IMG/VR virus record: IMGVR_UViG_3300046512_000061
Location: 1-46,409 of that record
Length of the DNA stretch: 46,409 nt
Direction: 5' to 3' (one strand)
DNA from: a virus
The translations under genes were made by a program, and so were the position numbers. This document shows, piece by piece, positions 6,575 to 14,624 of the stretch. Below the pieces are notes generated by a model. It searched no databases. It was not told where the DNA came from and saw only the letters and a program-made list of their open reading frames with translations. The number at the start of each line of letters is the position of its first letter. The stretch's first letter is position 1.

Positions 6575-8637
6575 ACCTCGAAAAATGCATTTTCCTCGAC
6601 ACAGAAACCTTCTGCGAAACGCCCATCAACAACGGGACGCACCGTTACGCAGAAGGCGCCGAGATCATCATGTGGCAGTGGGCGGTCGGCGATGGGCCGG
6701 TAGAGATTCGCGATGGGGATGAAGACGTGTCGGATCTCTTAGCGCTACTGGCTGACCCTTCTTACGCGAAAGTGATCCAGAACAGCGCTTTCGATCGCAC
6801 CGTTATGACCCACGTGATCGGCTTTACGATACCAGTGGAAGAGACGTTCGATACGATGGTCTGCGCTATGGCGCATTCATTGCCGGGCGCTTTGGAGAAG
6901 CTCGGCGACATCCTCGGGATCGCGAAGGACAAGGCGAAGGACAAGGCCGGCAAGGCGCTGATCCAACTGTTCTGCAAGCCACGACCAAAGAACCAGATCC
7001 TCCGACGTGCTACTCGTGAAACCCATCCTGTCGAGTGGGAAGCGTTTCGCGAGTATGGGCGTCTCGACATCGAGGCCATGCGTGAGATTTACAAGAAGCT
7101 GCCGCGGTGGAATTACCGGGGCGCTGAAAAAGAGTTGTGGCACCTCGATCAGCGCATTAACGAACGCGGCGTGCTGATGGACTTAGACCTTGCACACGCC
7201 GCTATCCGGGCCTCAGATCGCGCGCAGAAGGAACTGTCGCGTCAGGCTAACGAAATGACGGACGGTGCTGTCAGCAGTGCTAACCAGCGCGACAGAATGC
7301 TCGAGCATATTCTCGAAGCTTATGGCATTGCGTTGAAGGACCTGAAGGGCAGTACCTTAGAAAAAGCCTTGGAAAACGAGGACATGCCGGAAGAGCTCAA
7401 GGATTTGCTACGCGTCCGTCAGCAATCCAGCAAGTCTTCCAACAGCAAGTACAGCCGGGTTATCAACGGCGTGAGTTCTGACGGCCGCCTACGCGGTCTG
7501 CTGGCGTTCTGTGGCGCGTTACGCACGGGACGTTGGGCAGGACGCCTAATTCAGCCGCAGAACCTGCCCAGGGGTACTCTCAGCCCCGAAGGCGTGGACA
7601 ACGCAATCGAAGAACTGCTCCACAACGCCGAGGATCTTATCGGCGGCCCGACGGTTATGGACAAATGCTCCAGCGCTATCCGCGGGGTTTTCATAGCACC
7701 CCCCGGGAAGAAATTCGTCGTGGCCGACTTAGCGGGTATCGAGAACCGGGTATTAGCCTGGCTGGCCGGCGAAGCCTGGAAGCTTGAAGCGTTCCTGGAC
7801 TTCGATCTGCGCGACGGCCACGACATGTACAAACTCGCCTACGCCAAAGCTTTCGGCATCCGTCCGGAGGACGTAGGCAAGCACGAACGTTCGATCGGGA
7901 AAGTTTTGGAACTCATGCTGGGCTATGCGGGAGGTGTAGGGGCATACATCACGGGGGCCTTGACTTACCGCATCGACCTGGAAGACATGGCGGAAAAAGC
8001 TTGGGACGTTATCCCCGTCGCGACTCGCGATGATGCCGCCAGTTTCCTCGAATGGCAACTCGGCCAGGGGAAAAGCCAATACGGTTTGAGTGATCGCGCA
8101 TTCATCGTCTGCGACAGCTTCAAGCGCCTGTGGCGCGAAACTAACCCCGCTATCGCCGCATGGTGGAAAGATCTGGAGGACGTTGTTAGACGTGCGATCA
8201 ACAACCCAGGCCAAACGCTTACCTGCCGTATGCATAAGGTTCGCCGCGACGGCGCGTGGCTTCGAGTGATGCTGCCGTCCGGGCGATACCTGTGCTATCC
8301 GAATCCCCGCGTCGAAGACGATGGCGGTATCACGTTCATGGGCGTCAACCAGTTCACCCGCAAGTGGGAGCGATTGCGCACATACGGGGGCCGGCTGGTG
8401 GAAAATATTTGCCAAGCAGTGGCGCGGGACGTACTCGCGTACTCCCTCCCCTCAATCGAAAAAGCCGGTTACGAGATTGTCCTGACCGTTCACGATGAGA
8501 TTATCAGCGAAGCGCCGGACACCGACGACTACACGCACGAACACCTGGCCGAACTGATGTCCGCTGGTTGCGACTGGACAGAAGGCCTACCGCTCGCCGC
8601 CGCCGGCTTCGAAGCGTATCGCTACCGGAAAGGTTGA
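6571..8637 (+). CDS. Family A DNA polymerase with 3'-5' exonuclease (688 aa)
   Basis: TTG start with AAGGAGA eight bases upstream, overlapping the previous stop. The exonuclease domain has D10-T-E12 (Exo I), NSAFDRT (Exo II) and YGRLD (Exo III), so proofreading appears intact. The polymerase domain has ALRTGRWAG, motif A DLAGIENR (D386), a motif B helix (R-S-I-G-K followed by YAGG) and motif C VHDE near residue 641. No 5'-3' exonuclease domain is present, as in phage polymerases of this type. The stop codon lies inside the -35 of the next promoter. Confidence 0.95.
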   Translation: MNLEKCIFLDTETFCETPINNGTHRYAEGAEIIMWQWAVGDGPVEIRDGDEDVSDLLALLADPSYAKVIQNSAFDRTVMTHVIGFTIPVEETFDTMVCAMAHSLPGALEKLGDILGIAKDKAKDKAGKALIQLFCKPRPKNQILRRATRETHPVEWEAFREYGRLDIEAMREIYKKLPRWNYRGAEKELWHLDQRINERGVLMDLDLAHAAIRASDRAQKELSRQANEMTDGAVSSANQRDRMLEHILEAYGIALKDLKGSTLEKALENEDMPEELKDLLRVRQQSSKSSNSKYSRVINGVSSDGRLRGLLAFCGALRTGRWAGRLIQPQNLPRGTLSPEGVDNAIEELLHNAEDLIGGPTVMDKCSSAIRGVFIAPPGKKFVVADLAGIENRVLAWLAGEAWKLEAFLDFDLRDGHDMYKLAYAKAFGIRPEDVGKHERSIGKVLELMLGYAGGVGAYITGALTYRIDLEDMAEKAWDVIPVATRDDAASFLEWQLGQGKSQYGLSDRAFIVCDSFKRLWRETNPAIAAWWKDLEDVVRRAINNPGQTLTCRMHKVRRDGAWLRVMLPSGRYLCYPNPRVEDDGGITFMGVNQFTRKWERLRTYGGRLVENICQAVARDVLAYSLPSIEKAGYEIVLTVHDEIISEAPDTDDYTHEHLAELMSAGCDWTEGLPLAAAGFEAYRYRKG

Positions 8638-8662
8638 CTACAAGTCGAATCTTGCATAAGCT
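8634..8662 (+). promoter_or_regulatory. Promoter with spacer palindrome overlapping the polymerase stop
   Basis: TTGACT at 8634-8639 contains the polymerase TGA. After a 17-base spacer comes TAAGCT at 8657-8662, a weak -10. ACAAG-TCGAAT-CTTGC at 8640-8655 matches the shared palindrome at nine of ten positions. It serves the gene set starting at 8688. Confidence 0.55.
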
Positions 8663-8687
8663 TGCGTACAAATAGAGGAGAACCGAA

Positions 8688-8864
8688 ATGCGCACCATCC
8701 GACTTGACCTTGAATACCCGCGTGAAGGCAGCAGCGAAACCCTTACTTTTGAAGTGGAAGACGACGCGACCGATGAACAGATCGCCGCAGACGCTGAAAC
8801 CGAATTCTATAATCGCTGCAATTTCGGATGGAGTGAAATCGATCCGGAGGATTCAACATGCTGA
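8688..8864 (+). CDS. Small acidic protein (58 aa)
   Basis: AGAGGAG precedes the ATG. The protein is strongly acidic (FEVEDDATDEQIAADAETEF) with a C-terminal NFGWSEID. Similar small acidic phage proteins exist, but I cannot name the family firmly. The next start lies inside its last codons. Confidence 0.6.
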   Translation: MRTIRLDLEYPREGSSETLTFEVEDDATDEQIAADAETEFYNRCNFGWSEIDPEDSTC

Positions 8865-9016
8865 AGCCCCGCATAAAACGTTCCCAGTGGCGGGCTAGCA
8901 ATCTGCGTTGGATTTGTTTTAGCGGCACGCGGGAAAAACAAAAGGGGTATGGCTCCACGCCATACGAGGCTTACGCACGATGGGCGTCCAAATCCCGGAG
9001 AAGACCAAAATGCTAG
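8858..9016 (+). CDS. Small basic protein (52 aa)
   Basis: GGAGG at 8846-8850 precedes the ATG, and the ORF overlaps both neighbours by a few bases. The sequence is highly basic (IKRSQWRASNLRWICF, SKSRRRPK). YGSTPYEAYARWAS resembles the short 'processed region' motif of small phage proteins. Function unknown. Confidence 0.5.
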   Translation: MLKPRIKRSQWRASNLRWICFSGTREKQKGYGSTPYEAYARWASKSRRRPKC

Positions 9017-9327
9017 AGCGCGATATCGAAGCGTACCTCGTCAAGCGCTGCAAAGAGATTGGCGCGCTTTGCGACAAGTTCACGTCGCCTCAGCGTCGTT
9101 CGGTCCCTGATCGGCTGATCACCTTCGGCGGTCGCGTGTTGTTCGTTGAGCTGAAAGCGACCGACAAAAAGCCTACCGAAGCTCAGGTGCGCGACCATGA
9201 GCGTCGCCGTGCTGCGGGTGCCGAAGTGGTTTGGCTGGATAGCAAAGAGGATGCTGACGAGGTTATAGGCGCTCTGCGGAAGCGCAGAGCAATCGAATTT
9301 GACCATGAATTCAAGGTGGTTTGCTGA
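9010..9327 (+). CDS. VRR-NUC domain nuclease (105 aa)
   Basis: The ATG at 9010 is chosen because GGAG at 8997-9000 is well placed. It is a minimal PD-(D/E)XK fold: SVPDRLI (D34), VLFVELKA (E47, K49) and a conserved Gln (Q59), followed by a helix with RRAAGAEVVWL. Stand-alone VRR-NUC proteins are common in phages and are structure-selective or nicking nucleases used with replication helicases. A helicase gene follows two genes later. Confidence 0.88.
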   Translation: MLERDIEAYLVKRCKEIGALCDKFTSPQRRSVPDRLITFGGRVLFVELKATDKKPTEAQVRDHERRRAAGAEVVWLDSKEDADEVIGALRKRRAIEFDHEFKVVC

Positions 9328-9620
9328 TGGCGACTAGGCACGAAGGGCCGATCCCTGAAGGTAAACAGCGCTGCCGTCGCTGTGAAGGTTGGGGCGTAAC
9401 GCACTACAGCGTAGAAGAAATCGGCAAGCCCGTCGGTTGCTCAGATTGCGGGGGTCTTGGGATAACCGACGCCCCCTCAAAGCCAGTATACCCAACTGCG
9501 GATGAGCAGTTTGACGGGTGGTTATCAGACCGTACACACGGCCTCTACACCGACGAAGAGGAAGCCTTAGCGCGTGCTGCATGGAAAGCTGCCCAGGAGC
9601 GTTACGGCGATGGCTATTGA
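9327..9620 (+). CDS. DnaJ-type zinc-finger protein (97 aa)
   Basis: The ATG at 9327 (TGATG overlap) follows AAGGTGG. Residues 17-24 (CRRCEGWG) and about 40-47 (CSDCGGLG) are two CXXCXGXG motifs, which form one zinc site in DnaJ-like proteins. The C-terminal half is helical and acidic. Between the nuclease and helicase genes, so possibly an accessory factor. Confidence 0.65.
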   Translation: MATRHEGPIPEGKQRCRRCEGWGVTHYSVEEIGKPVGCSDCGGLGITDAPSKPVYPTADEQFDGWLSDRTHGLYTDEEEALARAAWKAAQERYGDGY

Positions 9621-11004
9621 TTACAAGCCCCACAAGTACCAAGACCTGATCATGTCGGCGATCCACGCGACCAAGCGTTTGGCTGTGTGGGCCGGAATGG
9701 GTCTTGGAAAGTCTGTCAGTACGGCCACGGCGCTGGAAGACCTCTCGCTTACCGAGGATGTCTACCCGGTTCTTATCGTCGCCCCGTTGCGCGTAGCGCG
9801 CACCACCTGGCCGCAGGAGTACCAGAAGTGGACCCACCTTAAGCATCGCCGAGTCGTTACGATCTGCGGCGCGCTCAAGGAACGCCAAGCCGCACTGCGC
9901 ATGAAGGCTGATGTCTACACGGTAAACTTTGAGCAACTGGAATGGTTGGTGGAGCACTTCGGCGACAAGTGGTCGTTTCGCACAGTGGTAGTCGACGAAG
10001 CGACCAAGCTCAAAGGCTTCCGGCTGCGTCAGGGTACGCGACGTGCCAAAGCACTGGCCCGCGTTGCGCATACCAAGATCAAGCGAATCATTCTGCTGAC
10101 CGGTACGCCGAGTCCTAACGGTCTCCAAGACCTTTGGGGACAGATGTGGTTCGTGGATAAGGGCGATCGCCTTGGCCGCACCTACGATGCCTTCAAACAA
10201 CGCTGGTTCAGGGCTTCGCATACCGGGTTCGGCGTCGAGGCAACCGACCAAGCGCAAGAGCAAATCCAGAAAGCACTAGGCGACGTGTGCATCACGATCG
10301 ACGCGGCGGACTGGTTCGACCTTAAAGAGCCGATCGTGAACGTGATCCGCGTAGAGCTGCCGCCGGCCGCGCGCGTCCTCTACAAGAATATGGAAAAACA
10401 GATGTTCATGGACTTGGAAGGCTCACAGGTCGAAGCGCTGAACGCGGCTGCGAAGACGCAGAAGTGTTTGCAGATTGCCTCGGGCGCGGCTTATGTAGAA
10501 GGCGGGCCGCAGTGGAAAAAGATTCACGACGAGAAGCTGAACGCACTGGAGGAAATTCTAGAGGAAGCCGCCGGTATGCCAGTGTTAGTGGCGTATCACT
10601 TCAAGAGCGATCTGGAACGTCTACTGGCGCGTTTCCCTCAAGGGCGTCACTTGGACAAGAAGCCCGAAACGATCGACGCATGGAACCGCGGTGAAATCCC
10701 GATCATGTTCGCCCACCCGGCCAGTGCGGGTCACGGTCTGAACCTGCAGGACGGAGGCAATATCCTCGTGTTCTTTAGCGTCAACTGGAATTTGGAGGAG
10801 CATCAACAGATTATCGAACGTAACGGCCCAGTGCGCCAGTTACAGGCCGGCCACAACCGCCCCGTGTTCCACCACTTCATCTTGGCTGCCGATACCGTGG
10901 ACGAGCTTGTACTGGAGCGCCTGCAGACCAAACGAGAGATCCAAGACATTCTGTTACGCGCAATGCGTGATAACGGATTCAACCCGGTAGAGGATGCAGC
11001 ATGA
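9610..11004 (+). CDS. SNF2/DEAD-type helicase (464 aa)
   Basis: The ATG at 9610 has AGGAG upstream and overlaps the previous gene. Walker A GMGLGKS is at residues 29-35, followed by LIVAPLRVARTTWPQE (motif Ia), VVDEATKLKG (motif II, DEAT), LLTGTPSPNG (motif III) and a C-terminal RecA-like domain with HPASAGHGLNLQ and EHQQIIERNGPVRQ (motifs V-VI). It lacks extra domains. With VRR-NUC and the polymerase it forms the replication/recombination set. Confidence 0.92.
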   Translation: MAIDYKPHKYQDLIMSAIHATKRLAVWAGMGLGKSVSTATALEDLSLTEDVYPVLIVAPLRVARTTWPQEYQKWTHLKHRRVVTICGALKERQAALRMKADVYTVNFEQLEWLVEHFGDKWSFRTVVVDEATKLKGFRLRQGTRRAKALARVAHTKIKRIILLTGTPSPNGLQDLWGQMWFVDKGDRLGRTYDAFKQRWFRASHTGFGVEATDQAQEQIQKALGDVCITIDAADWFDLKEPIVNVIRVELPPAARVLYKNMEKQMFMDLEGSQVEALNAAAKTQKCLQIASGAAYVEGGPQWKKIHDEKLNALEEILEEAAGMPVLVAYHFKSDLERLLARFPQGRHLDKKPETIDAWNRGEIPIMFAHPASAGHGLNLQDGGNILVFFSVNWNLEEHQQIIERNGPVRQLQAGHNRPVFHHFILAADTVDELVLERLQTKREIQDILLRAMRDNGFNPVEDAA

Positions 11005-11240
11005 CTATCCCACAGCAGTATTTCGTTAACCACAAGACCCGTATGCGCAGCATCTTGGGCGGACGCGGCCCTGATCACGAAGCAAACGTCAAGCAGGCTT
11101 TGAAAGGCGGCTACATCGAAGTCACTGCCGACGAGCAAGACGCCTTCGGACGCGATACGCAGAAGCTCTTAGACGCAGGCTGGGGCGGTTCGCCGCGCAA
11201 CTTAGCTAAGTACCTGCACGTTCTGGAGAAGGCATCATGA
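11001..11240 (+). CDS. Hypothetical protein (79 aa)
   Basis: Starts on the ATGA ending the helicase gene. A small alpha/beta protein (GGRGPDHEANVKQALKGGYIEV). The stop overlaps the next start. No family recognised. Confidence 0.65.
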   Translation: MTIPQQYFVNHKTRMRSILGGRGPDHEANVKQALKGGYIEVTADEQDAFGRDTQKLLDAGWGGSPRNLAKYLHVLEKAS

Positions 11241-11518
11241 CCCAACAGAAAACCGGCGGCAGCGTCGACTATTACAAATGCCACGTCGCTGACCCCATTT
11301 CCGAAGGCGAACCATACACCGCAGAGAGCATCGACATTATCGAAGCGCTCGACATGACCTTCGCCGAAGGCGAAGCGTTTAAAGCGATCTGGCGTACTTG
11401 CACTGGCCGCATGGGAGGCGCGGTAAAGGCCGACAACAAAGCGTTATACAACGCTGAGAAAGTTGAATTCTTCGGCGCTCGCATGGTGCGGGCTGCGAAA
11501 AGGAGTGAAGCGGAATGA
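11237..11518 (+). CDS. DUF3310-like protein (93 aa)
   Basis: The central ESIDIIEALDMTFAEGEAFKAIWR followed by a C-terminal helix matches the pattern of DUF3310 (SaV-like) phage proteins, in which a CIDIIE motif is followed by a helix ending in WR. The Cys of the family motif is a Ser here. The family has been linked to nucleotide metabolism and to triggering host defences; its role here is unproven. Confidence 0.55.
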   Translation: MTQQKTGGSVDYYKCHVADPISEGEPYTAESIDIIEALDMTFAEGEAFKAIWRTCTGRMGGAVKADNKALYNAEKVEFFGARMVRAAKRSEAE

Positions 11519-11769
11519 AGTACGTAGTCACGAAAGACGAGGATGGGGTTCAAGAGATATTCATCTTCCCGAAACGCTACAACCATGACGACTTCGCCGA
11601 CGACATCAACGGTCTCAGAGTCCGCGACCCGAACAATTATCGCGAGTGGGAACGAAAGTACAAAGAGCCAATCGCCGCCGGCTTCACCGACGGTAAGACG
11701 TGCTTTGGCCGCAGTGAAACTCTCGACCTCGATAGTCGCGGTCGCCTTGACGAGATGTTGATCGAATGA
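11515..11769 (+). CDS. Hypothetical protein (84 aa)
   Basis: Overlaps both neighbours as ATGA, with AAAGGAG upstream. The protein is acidic and begins with a beta-strand segment (MKYVVTKDEDGVQEIFIF). Unrecognised. Confidence 0.65.
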   Translation: MKYVVTKDEDGVQEIFIFPKRYNHDDFADDINGLRVRDPNNYREWERKYKEPIAAGFTDGKTCFGRSETLDLDSRGRLDEMLIE

Positions 11770-11966
11770 AAATCGGCGTACCAGTGAAATGTCAGAACGG
11801 GCACCGCGCCGTGTGGTTCTACAGCTTTCGCGGGCTTGACGTGATCAGCGAAGGCGTTCGGCAAAATGAGAAATGCGCGTGCCCTAAACACGAAATTGGC
11901 CAGGGTTATTTTGCCGACGGTGAACCGTTTGTCGTGGTCGGCAATCCGCCGCAGTGGGGAGGTTGA
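11766..11966 (+). CDS. Small Cys/His-rich protein (66 aa)
   Basis: CQNGH near residue 9 and CACPKH near residue 37 could form a zinc site. The C-terminus ends PPQWGG, and the stop codon is embedded in the -35 of the following promoter. Function unknown. Confidence 0.6.
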   Translation: MKIGVPVKCQNGHRAVWFYSFRGLDVISEGVRQNEKCACPKHEIGQGYFADGEPFVVVGNPPQWGG

Positions 11967-11991
11967 CTACAAGGAAACGCTTGTGTAGGAT
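11963..11991 (+). promoter_or_regulatory. Promoter with perfect spacer palindrome
   Basis: TTGACT at 11963-11968, a 17-base spacer, then TAGGAT at 11986-11991. The spacer holds the perfect inverted repeat ACAAG-GAAACG-CTTGT at 11969-11984. As at the polymerase gene, the TGA stop of the preceding gene is part of the -35. Drives the genes from 12020. Confidence 0.68.
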
Positions 11992-12019
11992 TGCGTTCAA
12001 CTAAACGGAGGGATTTGAA

Positions 12020-12334
12020 ATGAACGAAGCAATCGTAACTATAAATGGGGTGCAGCTAACCGTGGGCCAGTCAATGGCGCTTCGAGTTGCTGTCGGCAGC
12101 TTTGCACAAAGCATGCAGGATAACGGTTTGGGCGATGACGCTCACGGAAAAGCCATGGCCGAAGCCTACATCGCCCGGATTGCAGAAATTGAAAGCCTGA
12201 TCGTTAATCCCCTCCGCGGCCCTTCCAAACAGTGCGCCGCTTCGGGGCAGGCTGACTGCTACCGCAGCACTGTTCCGGGTTCGGAATATTGCGCCGAACA
12301 TAGCAACCGTAAAATCAACCGGACAACGTCATGA
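12020..12334 (+). CDS. Hypothetical protein (104 aa)
   Basis: GGAGGGA precedes the ATG. The N-terminal part is helical; the C-terminal third (CAASGQADCYRSTVPGSEYC, then HSN) has three Cys and a His spaced like a small zinc-binding or disulphide module. First gene after the 11963 promoter. Confidence 0.65.
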   Translation: MNEAIVTINGVQLTVGQSMALRVAVGSFAQSMQDNGLGDDAHGKAMAEAYIARIAEIESLIVNPLRGPSKQCAASGQADCYRSTVPGSEYCAEHSNRKINRTTS

Positions 12335-12477
12335 AAATCCTAGCGATGCTCTACATGCTAACCGCGAATGGCCCGGTGCCAGTGGCTGCGTACTTCACGC
12401 AGGACGCCCAGGTTATCTGCCGGGCGACAGCCGCTGCGCAAAATGCAACTGAGGAAGAGGAGTATTACTGTGAGTGA
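12331..12477 (+). CDS. Small protein with hydrophobic N-terminus (48 aa)
   Basis: Starts on the ATGA of the previous stop. The N-terminus (MKILAMLYMLTANGPVPVAA) is hydrophobic and could be a short membrane segment. The C-terminus is acidic (EEEEYYCE). The next gene starts inside its end. Confidence 0.45.
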   Translation: MKILAMLYMLTANGPVPVAAYFTQDAQVICRATAAAQNATEEEEYYCE

Positions 12478-12805
12478 CTACCTCGAGTACGCCGGCACCT
12501 GCAAAGAAGCTTGCGAAGCACTAAAGGTCGAGAACCCTGAGCTTCGTTTAGTACGGGGGTACTATGAATGCCCCATGTGGGGAGATCGCCAGCATTGGTG
12601 GCTAGAGAAGCCCGATGGCACGATCATAGATCCAACCGTAAAGCAATTCCCCACTGCAGGCATCGGGGCGTCCTACCGCGAGTATTTAGGCGAAGACCTA
12701 AGCTGCGAGGAATGTGGAAAAGGCGTGCCGGAAGAAGACGCAGTGACAATGGGTAACTTTGTCGTTTGCTCTACCCGCTGTGCAATGCGCCTAGTCGGAC
12801 TCTGA
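12470..12805 (+). CDS. Protein with C-terminal zinc ribbon (111 aa)
   Basis: A GTG start is inferred from GAGGAAGAGGAG just upstream and overlap with the previous gene. The central HWWLEKPDGTIIDPTVKQFP is a motif I associate with small phage proteins of unknown role. Residues about 80-83 (CEEC) and about 99-103 (CSTRC) give four cysteines for zinc. Not assigned a function. Confidence 0.6.
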   Translation: MSDYLEYAGTCKEACEALKVENPELRLVRGYYECPMWGDRQHWWLEKPDGTIIDPTVKQFPTAGIGASYREYLGEDLSCEECGKGVPEEDAVTMGNFVVCSTRCAMRLVGL

Positions 12806-12815
12806 GGAGAGGGAT

Positions 12816-13247
12816 ATGACCATTCAATTCCGCTGCAAAGGCTGCCGATACGAGTGTACCGAACCTGAGTCGGATCACGCCCGTAATGGATTCTGTGCGA
12901 CCTGCAACGCGAGGGGCGTAGGGCTGCCGCAGATAAAGAAGGTGGAGAAGTGGGAAGCGCGCGACGGGTCTTTCCATGACAGCTTAGAAGCCGCGCAAAC
13001 CCATCAGCTTATGGCAGAGGTCACTACGGCGTTGCGTACCTGTGACGGGCGTCCCGATTCGCAAGCGCGCCATTTGCTATCACACTTCGATATCGTTCGT
13101 AAAGGAGATATGCCGAAAGGTATGTTTATTGCGCCGGCCACGATTGAATACCGGAAATCACCGAAGGATGTTTGTAGGATCTGCCTTCTCGTTTGGGGTA
13201 TAGCTATCGGCCTAGGGCTAGGATTCGCCCTGATGCACCTTCGCTGA
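12816..13247 (+). CDS. Zinc-finger protein with C-terminal membrane anchor (143 aa)
   Basis: GAGGAGAGGG precedes the ATG. An N-terminal four-Cys site (CKGC, then CATC) is followed by a soluble middle and a hydrophobic C-terminal segment (CRICLLVWGIAIGLGLGFAL). It would therefore be a tail-anchored membrane protein. Last gene of the plus arm; its end overlaps the convergent spanin gene by 30 bases. Confidence 0.65.
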   Translation: MTIQFRCKGCRYECTEPESDHARNGFCATCNARGVGLPQIKKVEKWEARDGSFHDSLEAAQTHQLMAEVTTALRTCDGRPDSQARHLLSHFDIVRKGDMPKGMFIAPATIEYRKSPKDVCRICLLVWGIAIGLGLGFALMHLR

Positions 13248-13742
13248 ACGCTTCCTCAATTCCGACCGGCAGAACTGCAACTCGGCGTACTGCCGGTCGA
13301 GTCCTCTTCGCAGATCCCAATAAGCGCGTCCAGCTTCGGCTGTAAGTTCTGCGGTTCCGCTGACAGCTCCGCCGGGAACGGTTCCATCGGCGCGCACTGC
13401 TGGGCAACTGGCTTTGACACGCAGCCGCTTAGTGCCATCAGCAACAGCCCGCTCAAGAGCACTCGTCTCATTTTCTTTACCTGCCTTGTAATCGATGAAG
13501 ACCTGACGAATTTGTTCGGTCTGTGCCCGCGACGCGATTAGTTGTTGGTTCACTGCGTCCAGGTTCGCGCTTATCGATATCGCCGTAGCGATATCCCTCT
13601 GCTGCACGTCACTATCCCAGCGCAACCCTTGGACGTACCACGCGCCGCCAGCGCCTACGAGAAGCGCCAGCGCGTAGGCGTAAGCCGAGTTCACGATATA
13701 GCCCATCGCGGAAAAATATTTAAGTGATGCGGGATCGGCCAT
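13218..13742 (-). CDS. Rz: Inner-membrane spanin Rz-like (174 aa)
   Basis: A transmembrane segment at residues about 15-35 (IVNSAYAYALALLVGAGG) is followed by a long periplasmic helical domain rich in Q, E and A, the architecture of i-spanins that fuse inner and outer membranes at lysis. Its coding region contains the complete Rz1-type lipoprotein gene in another frame, a strong diagnostic. Downstream of the endolysin in the lysis cassette. Confidence 0.82.
   Translation of the reverse strand: MADPASLKYFSAMGYIVNSAYAYALALLVGAGGAWYVQGLRWDSDVQQRDIATAISISANLDAVNQQLIASRAQTEQIRQVFIDYKAGKENETSALERAVADGTKRLRVKASCPAVRADGTVPGGAVSGTAELTAEAGRAYWDLRRGLDRQYAELQFCRSELRKRSAKVHQGES
13256..13471 (-). CDS. Rz1: Outer-membrane spanin lipoprotein Rz1-like (71 aa), nested in Rz
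   Basis: A signal peptide with lipobox LSGC (Cys17) is followed by a short proline-containing periplasmic part (MEPFPAELSAEPQNLQP). The gene lies wholly inside the i-spanin gene in a different frame, as in lambda Rz/Rz1. Together the two would bridge the periplasm after endolysin action. Confidence 0.82.
   Translation of the reverse strand: MRRVLLSGLLLMALSGCVSKPVAQQCAPMEPFPAELSAEPQNLQPKLDALIGICEEDSTGSTPSCSSAGRN
13263..13299. repeat. Perfect 10-bp inverted repeat at the convergent junction
   Basis: CGACCGGCAG at 13263-13272 pairs perfectly with CTGCCGGTCG at 13290-13299 across a 17-base loop. It lies inside the spanin genes where the plus and minus transcripts meet. There is no T-run, so it is not a classical terminator, but it could hinder transcription from either side. 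Confidence 0.5.
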
Positions 13743-13791
13743 TGATCAGGCCTAAAAGCCACTGATACCGCGAACGCCAGTGTATGAATTT

Positions 13792-14322
13792 TCATACCAA
13801 TACGCTCAGAGCGAGACGGTAACGGGCTTTGCGATCCTCAAGACCGTTCGTGCCGCCGTTGATCGCCCGGGTGATGTCGGTGAACCGATCCTGATCCGCC
13901 AGTGCATTCAGGTTGCGAGTCGACCAGTACCAGGCCGCAGACTTCGCAGCCCATTCCGGCTGCTCAAGCAATTCAGGGTTTTTCAACAGCCGATCGTCGC
14001 CGAACAGCGCTTGGCTGCACTTAACGTAATTCGCCCGGCCGGTGACTTGAATCAATCCACGGCCGGCAAAACGCGCTCCGTCACCGGGTTGCGTATTCCC
14101 GAGATCTTTTCGCCCATCGTACTTGGCGAAGTAGCTCGGGCCACCCAGTTCTTTGCTGTAAAGCAGGGAACCGCTCTCATGGCCGATCTGCGCGAGGAAA
14201 GCCGCTTGGCAAAGACGGGTGTTGATCTTACCGTCGGCCATAGCTAGGGTGAGCGCGGGCGCCCACTTCTGAGCGCGGGCGAGGGGAATGTTCATTGCTG
14301 CAGCGAGAGTAGTGGCTTCCAT
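13792..14322 (-). CDS. Endolysin, glycoside hydrolase family 19 (176 aa)
   Basis: The pattern FLAQIGHESGSLLYSKEL (catalytic Glu49), RFAGRGLIQVTGRANY and AAWYWSTRNLNALAD is characteristic of GH19 chitinase-fold phage endolysins, which cut the glycan strands of peptidoglycan. There is no signal peptide, so release depends on the upstream holin. The start overlaps the end of the holin gene. A 49-bp gap separates it from the spanins. Confidence 0.92.
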   Translation of the reverse strand: MEATTLAAAMNIPLARAQKWAPALTLAMADGKINTRLCQAAFLAQIGHESGSLLYSKELGGPSYFAKYDGRKDLGNTQPGDGARFAGRGLIQVTGRANYVKCSQALFGDDRLLKNPELLEQPEWAAKSAAWYWSTRNLNALADQDRFTDITRAINGGTNGLEDRKARYRLALSVLV

Positions 14323-14624
14323 CAGCGGGCACCGTGTGAGCGATTAGGGATCATTTTCGCCACATTACCACGGCACATTAGGATCAGCCAAAATAGGGCG
14401 CCGAAGGCGCCGATGTGAAGCCATTGGCCCCCCATTGATCTAGGTTCTATAGCGCCCGTGATCAACGCAGCGCCAAGGCCCAGGTTACTGGCCGCCATGA
14501 TAGTAGCAAGAAGGGATACAAATACGCGGTGCCGCGATCCGTGCGGTTGATACGAGAGCAGTAAAAACGCGATCCCCAAGTGGAAGAATTCGCGAATAAG
14601 TGTCAGAACGCTATCAAGATCCAT
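14322..14624 (-). CDS. Putative holin (100 aa, three membrane segments)
   Basis: Three hydrophobic stretches are visible: residues about 12-26, about 36-57 and about 70-85. A charged C-terminus (KMIPNRSHGAR) follows. Size, topology and position immediately before the endolysin support a holin. It overlaps both neighbours. Confidence 0.72.
   Translation of the reverse strand: MDLDSVLTLIREFFHLGIAFLLLSYQPHGSRHRVFVSLLATIMAASNLGLGAALITGAIEPRSMGGQWLHIGAFGALFWLILMCRGNVAKMIPNRSHGAR

Noticed and set aside
9334-10263. Minus-strand open frame (309 aa) opposite the helicase
   Set aside because: The plus-strand helicase motifs are unmistakable; the antisense translation has none.
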